Assembly: GCA_041600415.1 (NCBI GenBank)
Contig: JBFIKF010000003.1
Coordinates: 344,277 to 408,276, forward strand
Source of the DNA: JBFJKD01 sp041600415
GTDB taxonomy: Bacteria > Pseudomonadota > Gammaproteobacteria > Pseudomonadales > Porticoccaceae
Length of the DNA: 64,000 nt
Direction of reading: 5' to 3'
The translations under genes and the position numbers were made by a program. How positions within the stretch are numbered: position 1 is the first letter of the stretch; each line of letters starts with the position of its first letter. Below, one piece after another: positions 8,172 to 17,334 of this stretch. Under the pieces are notes generated by a model. It worked only from the letters and a program-made list of their open reading frames with translations. It made no database searches and was not told where the DNA came from.

Positions 8172-8205
8172 CTCGTTACTTACTTGTTACTTACCCGTAC
8201 TTACC
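8172..8205. repeat. Three imperfect 10-11 bp tandem repeats upstream of the MFS gene
   Basis: CTCGTTACTTA, CTTGTTACTTA and CCCGTACTTA follow one another directly, 20 bases before the MFS start codon on the opposite strand. They could be regulator half-sites or slippage-prone DNA; nothing more can be said from sequence. Confidence 0.55.
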
Positions 8206-8395
8206 TGGCTTAACCGCAGTCCACTCCTCGCTCAGCGGCGGTGGCAATTATGCGCACATGGCGCTGTCCGATCCGCGTTTGCGATGGGATGGCCGGGTGG
8301 GTTACCGACACTCTTTAATTTGCCGCTCTTTATCGCTTTTTGGCATTTCCCAAGACACCGGATTGACACGGTGTTCACAAGTGACGCCCCGGTGG

Positions 8396-8599
8396 TTACT
8401 GCTGCATTTGCTGGTCCATTTGCGCGCTGCGTTTTTCCAGGTCGGCTTGCAGTTGCTCCTGCACAGCGCGGGCGCGGTCGAGCTGTTCGCCGTAAAGCAC
8501 CTCGCCGATGGCCTCGGGCTCCGGCTGCGGTTCGCGCACCTTGCACATCACCACATACACCGGTACGGCGATTAACAGCGCCAGCAGTACTTTTTTCAC
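8396..8599 (-). CDS. Small membrane-anchored hypothetical protein
   Basis: 67 residues from a GTG start (KKVLLALLIAVPVYVVM is the N-terminal membrane segment), then a hydrophilic, probably helical tail rich in Gln and Glu ending MDQQMQQ. The Cys at residue 19 is not in a good lipobox, so I read it as a membrane anchor. TGAAGG overlaps the start region. Function unknown. Confidence 0.6.
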   Translation of the reverse strand: MKKVLLALLIAVPVYVVMCKVREPQPEPEAIGEVLYGEQLDRARAVQEQLQADLEKRSAQMDQQMQQ

Positions 8600-8706
8600 C
8601 CTTCAGCCCCTGTTTTGTTGTGCCCACGACACCGTTGAGACCCCGCCTGCGTTGAAACAGCCGTCTTTCTGCGCAGGCTTAATTTGTCAATGTAACCGGT
8701 TTTAAA

Positions 8707-8737
8707 TTGAATGTCCGGTCAACAAATCGCTTACAAT
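8707..8737 (+). promoter_or_regulatory. Candidate promoter of the FadL-type porin gene
   Basis: TTGAAT (8707-8712) and TACAAT (8732-8737) with a 19-base spacer lie 29 bases before the ATG at 8766. The spacer is longer than ideal, so this is tentative. Confidence 0.35.
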
Positions 8738-8765
8738 ACACGACTTTTTTACCTGAGGGGGTCAC

Positions 8766-10091
8766 ATGGGAGCGCGCAAATACTGGTTTTTCGTCGTCAC
8801 CGCTATTATCGCCGGTCTACCGGGTTTCGTGCTAGCCAGTGGTATCAATCTGGAGGGCGTAGGGATTCGCGCCGTCAGCATGGGTGGTGCATTTATTGCG
8901 GTGGCCGACGATGAATCCGCCATCTACTGGAACCCGGCGGGGTTAACCCAACTGCGTGGTTCCGGTCTGTCTTTCGGCGTGTACTCCATGAGTTCCACCA
9001 TGAGCGACCGGGATGGGGCCAGCAACAACTCGGTACTGGATGGTTCCTTCGACCCCAATAAAGGGGACACTTTTCCGGCATTCGTCGAGACTGAGCCACA
9101 AAATTTCGATGACACGGAGGAGAACTGGCCCGGGGCAGGCACCATGCCGTCGTTTATGTATTATAAAAATTTCGGCCGCTATACCCTGGCCGGTGGTGTG
9201 TACGGGGTAGGCGGCGCGTACTCCATGTACGACGATGTTATCTACGATCCCAGCAACAACGCCCGCATTGACGCGGACGTGTTCGCCATTTTCGGGGTAA
9301 TGGCCTTTAACGCCTCCATCGGCTATCAGCTCACCGACCAGTTAAGTGTGGGCCTGGGTTTGGAGTTGTTGCACAGCGATTTCCGCGTGGATGTGGACAA
9401 GGACTATTTGGACGCGACAGGAGAGCCGGGAAACTACGAATACAAGGCCAAGGTGCGGGAGCACGGCTACGGCTTTCAGGGCAATCTCGGTTTGCTGTAC
9501 AAGGTCAATGAAAAATTTAGCATCGGTCTTGATTACAAAACCGGCAGCAGTTACGACCTGGAGGGCGAGACCAAGGTCAAACTGCGGGGCCCGGGTGCAC
9601 CGTTTCAGAGCAGCGAAAAAACCGATAGCCGTACTGAGTTCAAGTACGCGCCCTCGCTGGGTATCGGCTTTGCCTATCGCCCGCAACCGACGCTGACACT
9701 GGCTGCGGACGTGGTTGTCGCCGACTGGCGAGATTTCAAATGGATGGGCTCCACCGCCGTCTACGACGAGCAGGGGCCGCTGCTGCAAAATGCCGATGGG
9801 GACCCGGACTGGCGCCTGGCCTACTCCTATCACGTTGGCGCGGAGTGGCGCTATTCCAGCCGCTACACGTTGCGCGCTGGCGTGCTGTGGGAAGAGTCCG
9901 GGGTGCCCTCCGACTTTGAGGGTTTGACGACCACCACCATCGGCGATATCCGCTTTCTCAACTTTGGCCTTGGCGTGCAACACGAAAAGTGGAAAGTGGA
10001 TTATCTGGTGGGCGGTATGTGGGGCGACAACGACCGCGGCGTCGAACACTTCTGCCTGGATCTGGGTGTGCAATTTTCCCGCTCGCTGTAA
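8766..10091 (+). CDS. Outer-membrane FadL/TodX-family hydrophobic-substrate porin
   Basis: 441 residues with a signal peptide (about 1-24, ending VLASG). The mature N terminus GINLEGVGIRAVSMGGAFIAVADDESAIYWNPAGL is typical of the OMPP1/FadL/TodX family, whose beta-barrels pass long-chain fatty acids or aromatic hydrocarbons across the outer membrane. The protein ends with alternating strands and a terminal aromatic-containing strand (LGVQFSRSL). GAGGGGG precedes the ATG. It sits near ring- and lipid-degradation genes, consistent with uptake of hydrophobic substrates. A damaged partial copy lies at 57631-58014. Confidence 0.9.
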   Translation: MGARKYWFFVVTAIIAGLPGFVLASGINLEGVGIRAVSMGGAFIAVADDESAIYWNPAGLTQLRGSGLSFGVYSMSSTMSDRDGASNNSVLDGSFDPNKGDTFPAFVETEPQNFDDTEENWPGAGTMPSFMYYKNFGRYTLAGGVYGVGGAYSMYDDVIYDPSNNARIDADVFAIFGVMAFNASIGYQLTDQLSVGLGLELLHSDFRVDVDKDYLDATGEPGNYEYKAKVREHGYGFQGNLGLLYKVNEKFSIGLDYKTGSSYDLEGETKVKLRGPGAPFQSSEKTDSRTEFKYAPSLGIGFAYRPQPTLTLAADVVVADWRDFKWMGSTAVYDEQGPLLQNADGDPDWRLAYSYHVGAEWRYSSRYTLRAGVLWEESGVPSDFEGLTTTTIGDIRFLNFGLGVQHEKWKVDYLVGGMWGDNDRGVEHFCLDLGVQFSRSL

Positions 10092-10110
10092 CCTCCCTCA
10101 TCACTTGTAA

Positions 10111-10138
10111 CCGGACACGACCCCTGTGTCGTGTCCGG
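10111..10138 (+). terminator. Perfect hairpin after the FadL-type gene
   Basis: CCGGACACGAC / GTCGTGTCCGG, an 11-bp perfect stem with a 6-base loop, 20 bases after the stop. There is no T run. The corresponding place in the duplicate at 57981-58008 has mutated stem bases. Confidence 0.6.
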
Positions 10139-10300
10139 CAGCGCGCCGACGAGAACTGCTGGTAATCCTTCCATAGTTATACTCCTGATTCTTTATCCCC
10201 TGCCGCTTTGACCGGCGCGGCGTCTGATTAGTTGCCCTTGACCCGGGCGCGCGTTGATCGACAGCTGTCGCTCCCTGGTCGGCCCTTACGCTCTGAACCC

Positions 10301-11974
10301 TTAACAACAACTGCAGCTGGGTGGGGCGGCAGGTTTGTACTGTTTTTTTGTCGCGGTTTCGATCGCAGCGGCACCGGGCGCGAGGGATGGGGCACGACGA
10401 CTCCCCCCGTTATTCAGGGTATTACGTTTCCTCTCCATTTCACTATGCTCAGATCCGGTATTCGTTATTCTGAAACGATGCTCGCCAACGGTTGAGTTGA
10501 TCGCTATGGTGTCGCCTCCCACTACGCCCCAATCCTTGTAGAGCTGATCATCGCAATATATTTGCACCGTGGCTGGATCGCGCAGCTGAGTTACACGCCA
10601 GCTGGTGGGACTGCCACGGCGGGCAGAAGTCGCTGCATAGGTCGAAACGTGTAAAGTACCATCCCTGGTATCGTTGCTCGCCGCGCTAATACCCAATATT
10701 GGAAAATCGACACCCTCGACCGTGGGTAAATCAAACTGTCCATTGCGACTGCCTTTGTAAATGTTGCTCCAGGCTCCCGGCCCTCCGATCTCGCTCAAAA
10801 TCATTAGACCATTTAACTGGCCGCGCGGATGGGGCTCGGCAAGGCCAAAACCCCAGGCGAAACGATCTTCATCATCACCGAAAAAATTTGGGCCCCATTC
10901 TCGCTCCGCGACGGTCTTTAAACGAATTTCGGTGGTCGCGTCTCCAACTTCGCGGGCCAGCATCATGGTCATGGTTATCCAGCGCGGATCGTCAAATGCC
11001 TGCACCAACGATTTGGTGCGGTCGTTCCAGCCAAGCGCGTTGATCCCGGCTTCGTAGAGCTGCAAACCAAACTCCGGCGCCTGGGGATATAAATAAAATA
11101 ACGGCGCCAACATGGAGTAACCGCTTAACCCGGGCGGTGGCGAATAAGCAAATTTCTTCAAGGGATCGTAATAAAATGCAAACGAGGTGATATCACCGCG
11201 CGCATTGCGTGTAGTGAAGTGTTTTTTTGCATATTCTATCCATTGGTCGTACACCCAATGAGAATTTCCGCCAAATAATTTGTCGTACAATTGCAGGCTT
11301 AGCCCCGCCGCACTCAAACAGTAGGGCCAAATTTTGGTGTTTTCACACTGAGCGCCTTGTGGGCGTTCCGACCATTGATCGGCAATAAACTCCGTAATAC
11401 TGTGCTGTGTCCATTGAAACATCCGATCGTTATAACCGGTAACTTCAAAGGGTTTTTCCCACTTATCGTTGCCGGATACGTAGGAATAACTCCCCAACAA
11501 CAAATTAAAAAAACCGCGAAAAAACAAATTACCATCGGCGCCAATCGGATCCGGTTGCAACCCCCAGGGTTCGACACCATTCGCAGTCCAACCCGGCGGA
11601 TCGTAACGGCCACGCATATGCTCTGGCATAAACACCAGCCATTCGGGTGGATATTTATCCTGATGCGGCGAGTGACCGATATAAGTCAACCAATCTATAG
11701 CACCCCAATAGGTGGCGTAACGCCCAACCAGTTCGTCGGCGATACGCGTGTACACTTCTCGCCACGCCGGGGTTTGATCGGCCATCAGTGGCAAGGCATA
11801 GGAGGTTTCGCTTAAGTCAAAACGGGGAAAACTGCACATAGGAGGCGTGGTGTAACGGTCCCACCAGGGCAGGGGCTCGCCGCTACTACTCCAGTCATCC
11901 TGTGTCGTGGCTTTGTCCCAAATGTGCCGCAACCAGCCACACGCCCTTGGATTAAGCCCCTCTAGCGCGTTCAT
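10301..11974 (-). CDS. Linalool dehydratase/isomerase-like protein
   Basis: 557 residues, soluble, with many aromatic residues in an alpha/alpha-barrel-like pattern. Features matching linalool dehydratase-isomerase (Ldi): Asp53 and Tyr59 with the Ldi Asp39/Tyr45 spacing, and Cys210 and Cys219 (QCENTKIWPYC) with the Ldi Cys171/Cys180 spacing, followed by SLQLYDKL. I cannot place the Ldi histidine with confidence. Ldi hydrates and isomerises monoterpenes; the substrate here is unknown. No signal peptide is seen at the chosen ATG, unlike periplasmic Ldi. The C terminus (after about 515) is low-complexity and ends CSCC. The start codon overlaps the stop of the upstream gene by 4 bases. Confidence 0.65.
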   Translation of the reverse strand: MNALEGLNPRACGWLRHIWDKATTQDDWSSSGEPLPWWDRYTTPPMCSFPRFDLSETSYALPLMADQTPAWREVYTRIADELVGRYATYWGAIDWLTYIGHSPHQDKYPPEWLVFMPEHMRGRYDPPGWTANGVEPWGLQPDPIGADGNLFFRGFFNLLLGSYSYVSGNDKWEKPFEVTGYNDRMFQWTQHSITEFIADQWSERPQGAQCENTKIWPYCLSAAGLSLQLYDKLFGGNSHWVYDQWIEYAKKHFTTRNARGDITSFAFYYDPLKKFAYSPPPGLSGYSMLAPLFYLYPQAPEFGLQLYEAGINALGWNDRTKSLVQAFDDPRWITMTMMLAREVGDATTEIRLKTVAEREWGPNFFGDDEDRFAWGFGLAEPHPRGQLNGLMILSEIGGPGAWSNIYKGSRNGQFDLPTVEGVDFPILGISAASNDTRDGTLHVSTYAATSARRGSPTSWRVTQLRDPATVQIYCDDQLYKDWGVVGGDTIAINSTVGEHRFRITNTGSEHSEMERKRNTLNNGGSRRAPSLAPGAAAIETATKKQYKPAAPPSCSCC

Positions 11975-12585
11975 GCCGATGTCTCCGAGGTATTTGTCGG
12001 AACATCACAGGGGATATCAATGACGTGCTGAAAACTTAAGGGCTTATTGGGCACCGCCGCGCCTTGCCCAACCTGCCACATCACTAATTTTTCGCGCTGC
12101 CGAACGGCTGCAATCCAGGCGGAGTCCAGTGCCTCAACCGCAGGCTGCCGCGTAATACGACCCGCCACCTCACTGTTTGGGTTGTGCGCGATATAGCTGT
12201 CGGGCAGGTCGCAACGAGGCGTTTTGCGCCACGGTAAAAAGCCAAACACCAATTCGTAAAACCATAGAACCGTGGTGGGATCGCCCCGCAACTCAATGGT
12301 TCTGCGCGCCAAACCGTCAACAATCCGTTCAACCGCGTTTGCGGCCAGCAAAATTCGTACGCCTTGCCCGGCGGCGCTGAACATTAATGTGCAGTCTGCC
12401 TGGGAGGATCTGCCGCCGCGAGAAGATATCTGACGATTCCGAAAAGTATAACTACGTCCAACCCCGTCTTTAGTGACGACGGCAAAAACGAGATCTCGGG
12501 TCAACTGCCGACGCAGACGTACACTTAAATGACTCGCGAGCGCGAGCTGAATACCGACTAGCCAGAGTAGACAACGTAAAGCCAT
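11971..12585 (-). CDS. Hypothetical protein, possible SCP2-like lipid-binding domain
   Basis: 204 residues. An N-terminal hydrophobic stretch (ALRCLLWLVGIQLALA) could be a membrane anchor or signal. Residues about 60-115 (CTLMFSAAGQGVRILLA ... IELRGDPTTVLWFYELV) have the pattern of SCP2-type sterol/lipid carriers, but the match is only by eye. It is translationally coupled (4-base overlap) to the Ldi-like gene, so the two products probably act together. Confidence 0.6.
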   Translation of the reverse strand: MALRCLLWLVGIQLALASHLSVRLRRQLTRDLVFAVVTKDGVGRSYTFRNRQISSRGGRSSQADCTLMFSAAGQGVRILLAANAVERIVDGLARRTIELRGDPTTVLWFYELVFGFLPWRKTPRCDLPDSYIAHNPNSEVAGRITRQPAVEALDSAWIAAVRQREKLVMWQVGQGAAVPNKPLSFQHVIDIPCDVPTNTSETSA

Positions 12586-12791
12586 GCTGCTCTCCTCAAA
12601 AATCCATTACTCTGTCATCCTGCCATATCTACTGTGCTACTGTCACACCTGCTACCCGTCGCCGAAAAAGCAACTCTTATATATCCATATTTCAACAAGT
12701 TAACCGCTCAATGGGGCAAAACCCCGGCGCCGAATGCACTTCGCTTAGTCGTCGAACGCTCCCGGCGCTCCTGAAAGCATCGCCCAAAACC

Positions 12792-12911
12792 TTAAAAAGG
12801 AATGGATGTCGACACGCGACCGGAGGCCCCGCCATCGCCGCCTTGTCCCGAAATACTTACGCAACCCGCCAAAAGCAATACGCCGATTAAAACTGCCAAC
12901 ACGCCTTTCAT
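12792..12911 (-). CDS. 39-residue lipoprotein
   Basis: A small frame starting MKGVLAVLIGVLLLAGC: positive N terminus, hydrophobic core and lipobox LLAGC, then a Gly/Ser-rich tail ending STSIPF. AAGGA lies 8 bases before the ATG. The complete signal makes it a real secreted lipopeptide despite its size. Function unknown. Confidence 0.65.
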   Translation of the reverse strand: MKGVLAVLIGVLLLAGCVSISGQGGDGGASGRVSTSIPF

Positions 12912-13138
12912 GTCATTTCCTTGCCGGACAATTAATTTTTGGATCATAGTCGAATTCACTTTAACTCGCACAGCATTCTTCAGTTGATCTGCGACAACGC
13001 GAAGAGATATTGAGTCGATATAGTATGTACGCGATCGTCATCTGTGGTCATTAACTGGTCACATATTTACTCCGCTCAACGGTTTTTTCCACGGACAGAC
13101 TCCGTAGAGCTAATCAGCCAAAAACAGAGGATTACGCG

Positions 13139-13402
13139 ATGAGTGACGTCAAGGCAGGTATCGACAAGATGCTCAACGAATTAAGGAAAGAGCGAGATGA
13201 CCTACGGGTGAAACTGCATCTCGCCAAAATGGAAGCTGGCGACGAGTGGAAAAAGCTCGACGCCAAGTTAATGAAACTCGAGGCCAAAACTAAAGAATTG
13301 GCAACTGCTACGGCGGATGCTTCAAAAGATATTGGGGCCGCGGCGAAAATACTTGGGGAAGAAATTAGCAGCGGATTCAAAAAAATCGCTAAACATCTTT
13401 GA
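13139..13402 (+). CDS. Small coiled-coil hypothetical protein
   Basis: 87 residues, highly charged with heptad-like spacing through most of its length (IDKMLNELRKERDDLRVKL; EWKKLDAKLMKLEAKTKEL), then an Ala/Gly-rich helix and a basic end. AGAGGA precedes the ATG by about 8 bases. Resembles small cytoplasmic coiled-coil proteins of unknown role that follow stress promoters; no specific family recognised. Confidence 0.7.
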   Translation: MSDVKAGIDKMLNELRKERDDLRVKLHLAKMEAGDEWKKLDAKLMKLEAKTKELATATADASKDIGAAAKILGEEISSGFKKIAKHL

Positions 13403-13562
13403 GCGAAAATTCAAGTGAGTACGCCTGCCCCATCGGCTGTTTGCTGGCCAAGTGCACACCGATCCACGGTCGGTCGTTGGTAACCGCATCAGATTCCAAC
13501 GGGCCTGTGAGCTGCGTGGCGACTTTGCCATACCGGTTTCCGCCCGAATCCTGGTGCGACAA
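13389..13562 (-). CDS. Possible 57-residue protein or gene remnant (TTG start)
   Basis: On the minus strand a GGAGGA site lies 7 bases before a TTG that opens a 57-codon frame with ordinary protein-like composition (TGPLESDAVTNDRPWIGVHL, then SKQPMGQAYSLEF). It ends 14 bases inside the convergent coiled-coil gene. It reads more like the C-terminal part of a larger protein than a start-to-finish gene; no family recognised. Confidence 0.35.
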   Translation of the reverse strand: MSHQDSGGNRYGKVATQLTGPLESDAVTNDRPWIGVHLASKQPMGQAYSLEFSLKDV

Positions 13563-13825
13563 ACATCATTCCTCCACCAATACGTTCGCGAGGGTGCGCG
13601 AGCCCTATAGTATCTTTGAAAACGTTTGCTGAATTAGTAAAAAGCAGTTGCTATATTCGTCCGACCACCACCGACCAATATCACCTGACCTGCCAATACT
13701 TCTAGACTTTCAATAGTTACGGCCTGGCATTGCTGCTAACTTGTCAACGATTACAAGGTGCCGTAGTCTTGGATACACTCAAGGTGTATCCCTCAGCGCC
13801 TTTCATCTGGAGATAGAAGATAACA

Positions 13826-15019
13826 ATGAGTACAGCAATAGATAGTCGCTCCCCGAAAGCGCCCTGCGCAGAATCCTTACTTTTCGATGGCATCAAAGCA
13901 CTTGAACCACAAATCAGGGCGGCGGCCGACTCGATCGAGGCCGAAGGCTGTCTGCCTGACGATCTGGTGGAAGCCTTGCGTGCTACGGGTCTGTTTCGCG
14001 CGTCGTGGCCGCGCTCCATGGGCGGACTCGAACTGGATCCCATGGCGCAGATCAGGGTTCTCGAAGAATTGTCGCGGATCGATGGATCGGTTGGATGGGT
14101 TGGCACTTTCGCCGCAATAGGGGGACTGATTGCCGCAACCATCGACCCGGTTGAGGCGAAGGCGTTGTTTCCTAACCCGGATGTTGTTCCAGCGGGGCAA
14201 TATTCGCCAAGGGGGCATGCCGAGCGCGTAGAGGGTGGCTATCGGGTTAATGGTAGATGGTCTTTTGGCAGTGGTTGTATGCATGCCGAGGTAATAACCG
14301 CGGGATGTTTTGTCACTGTGAATGGCGAAATCCAGATGCGTGACAGCGGAATGCCGGAGGTGTGTTCGGTGATGGTGCCGAAGACTAGCGTCACTATCCT
14401 GCGCGATAGTTGGAACGTGTCGGGTATGCGCGGCACGGGCAGCTACGATTACACCATGACCGACGTGTTCGTGCCGGCCGGCCATGTCTCTGACTCAAGT
14501 TACTCGGCGTATCACGACGGCCCGCTATATAAATTTCCCGCCTTATTTCTGTTCTCCCACGCGCCGATTCCCCTGGGCATCGCGCGGGCCGCCCTTGACT
14601 ATCTCTATGAACTCGGTGACACCAAACGTGTGCAACCGAGCAATCGCCTGTTTAAGGAACAGGGTGAGGCCCACGAGGTGCTAGCCCGATCGGAGGCAGC
14701 GCTGCGTTCCGCCCGGGCCTGGGTCTTCGAGGTTATTGAGGATATTTGGGATACAGCCTGCCGTGGGGAAGAAATATCGAAGCAGCAGCGGGCCTTGTTC
14801 CGTCTGTGCCTGGTGGAGGTATCGCGCGTAGCCCGCGATGTGGTGCTGCGGATACACGACGTGATCGGCTCCACCGCGATTCGCTCAAATAGCCCCATCG
14901 ATCGACTACTGCGAGATATCAATGTTGTGTGCGCGCATATTGTAGTGCAGCAAAAAATGTATCGACCCGTGGGCAAAGTTTTGTTCGGGCTCGAGGTTAA
15001 AAATGATCCTTTCTTTTAA
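13826..15019 (+). CDS. Acyl-CoA dehydrogenase-like flavoprotein (HpaB/HsaA-type flavin monooxygenase or dehydrogenase)
   Basis: 397 residues in the acyl-CoA dehydrogenase fold. The N-terminal helical domain (ALRATGLFRASWPRSMGG) and middle beta domain (RVEGGYRVNGRWSFGSGC; MRGTGSYDYTMTDVFVPAGH) match the branch that includes class D flavin-dependent hydroxylases, and the C-terminal part is the type 2 C-terminal domain of that branch. These enzymes either oxidise thioesters or hydroxylate aromatic or steroid-type rings using reduced flavin. ATG follows GGAGATAGAAGATAACA. It is followed after 80 bases by a crotonase gene, forming a small catabolic pair. Confidence 0.78.
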   Translation: MSTAIDSRSPKAPCAESLLFDGIKALEPQIRAAADSIEAEGCLPDDLVEALRATGLFRASWPRSMGGLELDPMAQIRVLEELSRIDGSVGWVGTFAAIGGLIAATIDPVEAKALFPNPDVVPAGQYSPRGHAERVEGGYRVNGRWSFGSGCMHAEVITAGCFVTVNGEIQMRDSGMPEVCSVMVPKTSVTILRDSWNVSGMRGTGSYDYTMTDVFVPAGHVSDSSYSAYHDGPLYKFPALFLFSHAPIPLGIARAALDYLYELGDTKRVQPSNRLFKEQGEAHEVLARSEAALRSARAWVFEVIEDIWDTACRGEEISKQQRALFRLCLVEVSRVARDVVLRIHDVIGSTAIRSNSPIDRLLRDINVVCAHIVVQQKMYRPVGKVLFGLEVKNDPFF

Positions 15020-15099
15020 GTCGAGCTGATGAGTCGAGCTGATAATTTTTAATTCGAGCTTATAAAAAAGCCGAGTCGTAAACTTCTGGAGTGAGCACC

Positions 15100-15915
15100 A
15101 TGTCTGCAATCGTTTTACAGTACGAGAAGCGCAACCATATTGCGTACATCACTTTTAACCGCCCCGAACGTCGCAACGCCATGAATCCGGAAATGATTTG
15201 TCGACTGGCTGATGCGTGGGAAGATTTTGCGGCGGACGACGATATGCGTGTTGCCCTGGTCACCGGGGCGGGCACCGAGGCCTTTACCGCAGGCGCGGAT
15301 TTAAAAACCATGATCCCGCTACTGTCGGGAGCGCGGGAGCCGGAAGATGAGTGGGACTATCGCCTGCTCGCCGACGATCAGCAGGTGAGCCGCGCGGCAA
15401 CCCTTAAAAATTCGACCCTCTACAAACCCATTGTCGCTGCTATTAACGGTCCCTGCCTCGGCGCTGGGTCGGAACTGCTACAGGCGATTGATATACGCAT
15501 TGCCGGAGAGCGGGCGAGCTTCGCGGTCAACGAGGTTGCCCTCGGCTTTATGCCCGGTGGCGGGTCGGCGGTGCGTCTGGCACGCCAGATTCCGTACTGC
15601 ATGGCCATGCAGTTTTTGCTGGTTGCCGACAAGATCGGTGCTCAGGATGCGCATCGCATGGGCTTCGTCAACGAAGTTGTCCCGGTTGCCGAGGTGTTAG
15701 CCCGTGCCCAATGGTACGCAGAGCGAATTGCGGCAAATGGCCCGCTGGCCGTTCGCAAGACCAAGGAAACCGTGTTGCGAACCCTGGGCTTGCCATGGGA
15801 AGAGGCGTATCAAATTGAGGCGGAGAATGGCGTGATTACTATGAACAGCGAGGATGCCCGCGAAGGACCACTCGCGTTCGCGGAAAAACGCCCGCCGCAG
15901 TTTAAGGGAAGATAG
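15100..15915 (+). CDS. Enoyl-CoA hydratase/isomerase (crotonase family)
   Basis: 271 residues from the ATG at 15100, preferred over a GTG at 15091 because CTGGAG is correctly spaced. Crotonase motifs: NRPERRNAMNPEM, TEAFTAGADLKTM (oxyanion hole), and INGPCLGAGSELLQAIDIR carrying the first Glu. The second catalytic position reads FAVNEVALGFMPGGG, which keeps a Glu (NE instead of PE). A hydratase or isomerase in CoA-thioester breakdown, acting with the preceding flavoprotein by position. Confidence 0.83.
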   Translation: MSAIVLQYEKRNHIAYITFNRPERRNAMNPEMICRLADAWEDFAADDDMRVALVTGAGTEAFTAGADLKTMIPLLSGAREPEDEWDYRLLADDQQVSRAATLKNSTLYKPIVAAINGPCLGAGSELLQAIDIRIAGERASFAVNEVALGFMPGGGSAVRLARQIPYCMAMQFLLVADKIGAQDAHRMGFVNEVVPVAEVLARAQWYAERIAANGPLAVRKTKETVLRTLGLPWEEAYQIEAENGVITMNSEDAREGPLAFAEKRPPQFKGR

Positions 15916-16065
15916 TCAGAACTGCGGGACTTCTACAAACATTAATTGCAATTGCCCTGATACCTAACGCCAAAATCCAAATACGTAGCGCCAAAGTATA
16001 GACGGCACACTAACATCTGCATTTTCGCCCTGCAGTTTACAATTCAAGCAATGACTACTAATTAC

Positions 16066-16956
16066 TCAGATGCTTTGCAGTGCTTTTGATGCTTCGATTT
16101 TATCCTCTGTCATCGTTTCAAAATCACTGGCGTTGTGGCGTTCCCGCAACTGTGTTTCCAGCGGACCCCAGGTGCGATTGACCATTTTTCCGCGTTTTAC
16201 AGCGTTTCTCAACTCGATTTCTCGCGTCCACCGATTGACATGCGTGTAAGACTGCGCGTCCAGAAATTCGGCCGCTTCGTAGATGGCGTTAGATACCAGC
16301 GCGCCGTACCAGGGCCAGATTGCCATATCGGCAATGGAGTACTCAGCGCCACACATGTACTGATGATCGGCCAGATGTCGGTCCAGCACATCCAGCTGAC
16401 GTTTTATCTCCATCGTATAGCGGTTAATGGCATATTCAATTTTTTCGGGCGCGTACGCATAAAAATGTCCAAAGCCGCCACCCAGGTAGGGGGCACTGCC
16501 CATTTGCCAGAACAACCACGAAAGACATTCCGCGCGACCCGCCGGATCAGAGGGTATAAACGCGTTAAATTTTTCAGCCAGGTACAACAGGATGGCCCCC
16601 GACTCAAACACCCGGGTAGGAGGCGAAGTGCTGTGGTCCCACATGGCAGGAATTTTGGAATTGGGGTTGGCTGCCACAAAGCCGCTGCTAAACTGCTCAC
16701 CCTCCAAAATATCAATCAAATGGGCGTCGTACTCGGCGCCGCTATGCCCGAGCGCCAGCAGTTCTTCCAGCAGGATTGTGACCTTCACTCCGTTGGGAGT
16801 CCCCAGGGAATACAGCTGAATGGGGTGCTTACCCACCGGCAAAGCCCTGTCGTGAGTAGCGCCGGCTACGGGGCGATTGATATTCGCGAATCTGCCACCA
16901 CTCGTGGATTCCCATTGCCAGACTCTGGGAGGAGTGTACGACCGGAGCTCATTCAT
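16066..16956 (-). CDS. Glutathione S-transferase, YghU/Ure2p-like
   Basis: 296 residues, long for a GST because of N-terminal and C-terminal extensions as in YghU. The thioredoxin-like domain starts about residue 44 (HPIQLYSLGTPNGVKVTILLEEL), with NPNSKIPAM and FESGAILLYLAEKF binding glutathione gamma-Glu; the helical domain follows with WLFWQMGSAPYLGGGFGHF and SIADMAIWPWYG. YghU-type enzymes show disulfide-bond reductase activity with two bound glutathiones. It stands alone with a gene-free stretch upstream. Confidence 0.9.
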   Translation of the reverse strand: MNELRSYTPPRVWQWESTSGGRFANINRPVAGATHDRALPVGKHPIQLYSLGTPNGVKVTILLEELLALGHSGAEYDAHLIDILEGEQFSSGFVAANPNSKIPAMWDHSTSPPTRVFESGAILLYLAEKFNAFIPSDPAGRAECLSWLFWQMGSAPYLGGGFGHFYAYAPEKIEYAINRYTMEIKRQLDVLDRHLADHQYMCGAEYSIADMAIWPWYGALVSNAIYEAAEFLDAQSYTHVNRWTREIELRNAVKRGKMVNRTWGPLETQLRERHNASDFETMTEDKIEASKALQSI

Positions 16957-17334
16957 AACAGATACCTTTTTTGGCGTTCCTGTTTAAAACCGTTGAATCT
17001 GAAATACTCCGTTTGACCACAGAGCTTTCCCGCTGTGACGCCAGCGCCGAGCCCACCACCGGAACCGGAGTAATCCCGCACTGACGATATTGTCGTCGAT
17101 ACTTTGTCGCCGATACTACCCGCTGCCAATTGTCCTGTCGAATACTCGCTTATAGTGCAATGCGCCCGATGACACGCTCTCGTTGCGCGGCGCGACGTGC
17201 ACAGGTCACAGGGATTGAAATAAGCTGTTGCCCAAACTACTAAAGGTGTTTACGCTGGCATTGCCCTGTTTATCGGTGCGACCTTTGGGCAGTTCTGTCC
17301 GCACCTTACCTGCTGGGCCCAGGTATTCAACAAC
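16957..17334. other. Intergenic region between the GST and PAP2 genes
   Basis: Divergent promoters for both flanking genes must lie here. I see no convincing coding frame, hairpin or repeat. Confidence 0.4.

Noticed and set aside
9342..10073. 243-codon minus-strand frame opposite the FadL-type gene
   Set aside because: Antisense shadow of a well-supported barrel gene with a signal peptide.
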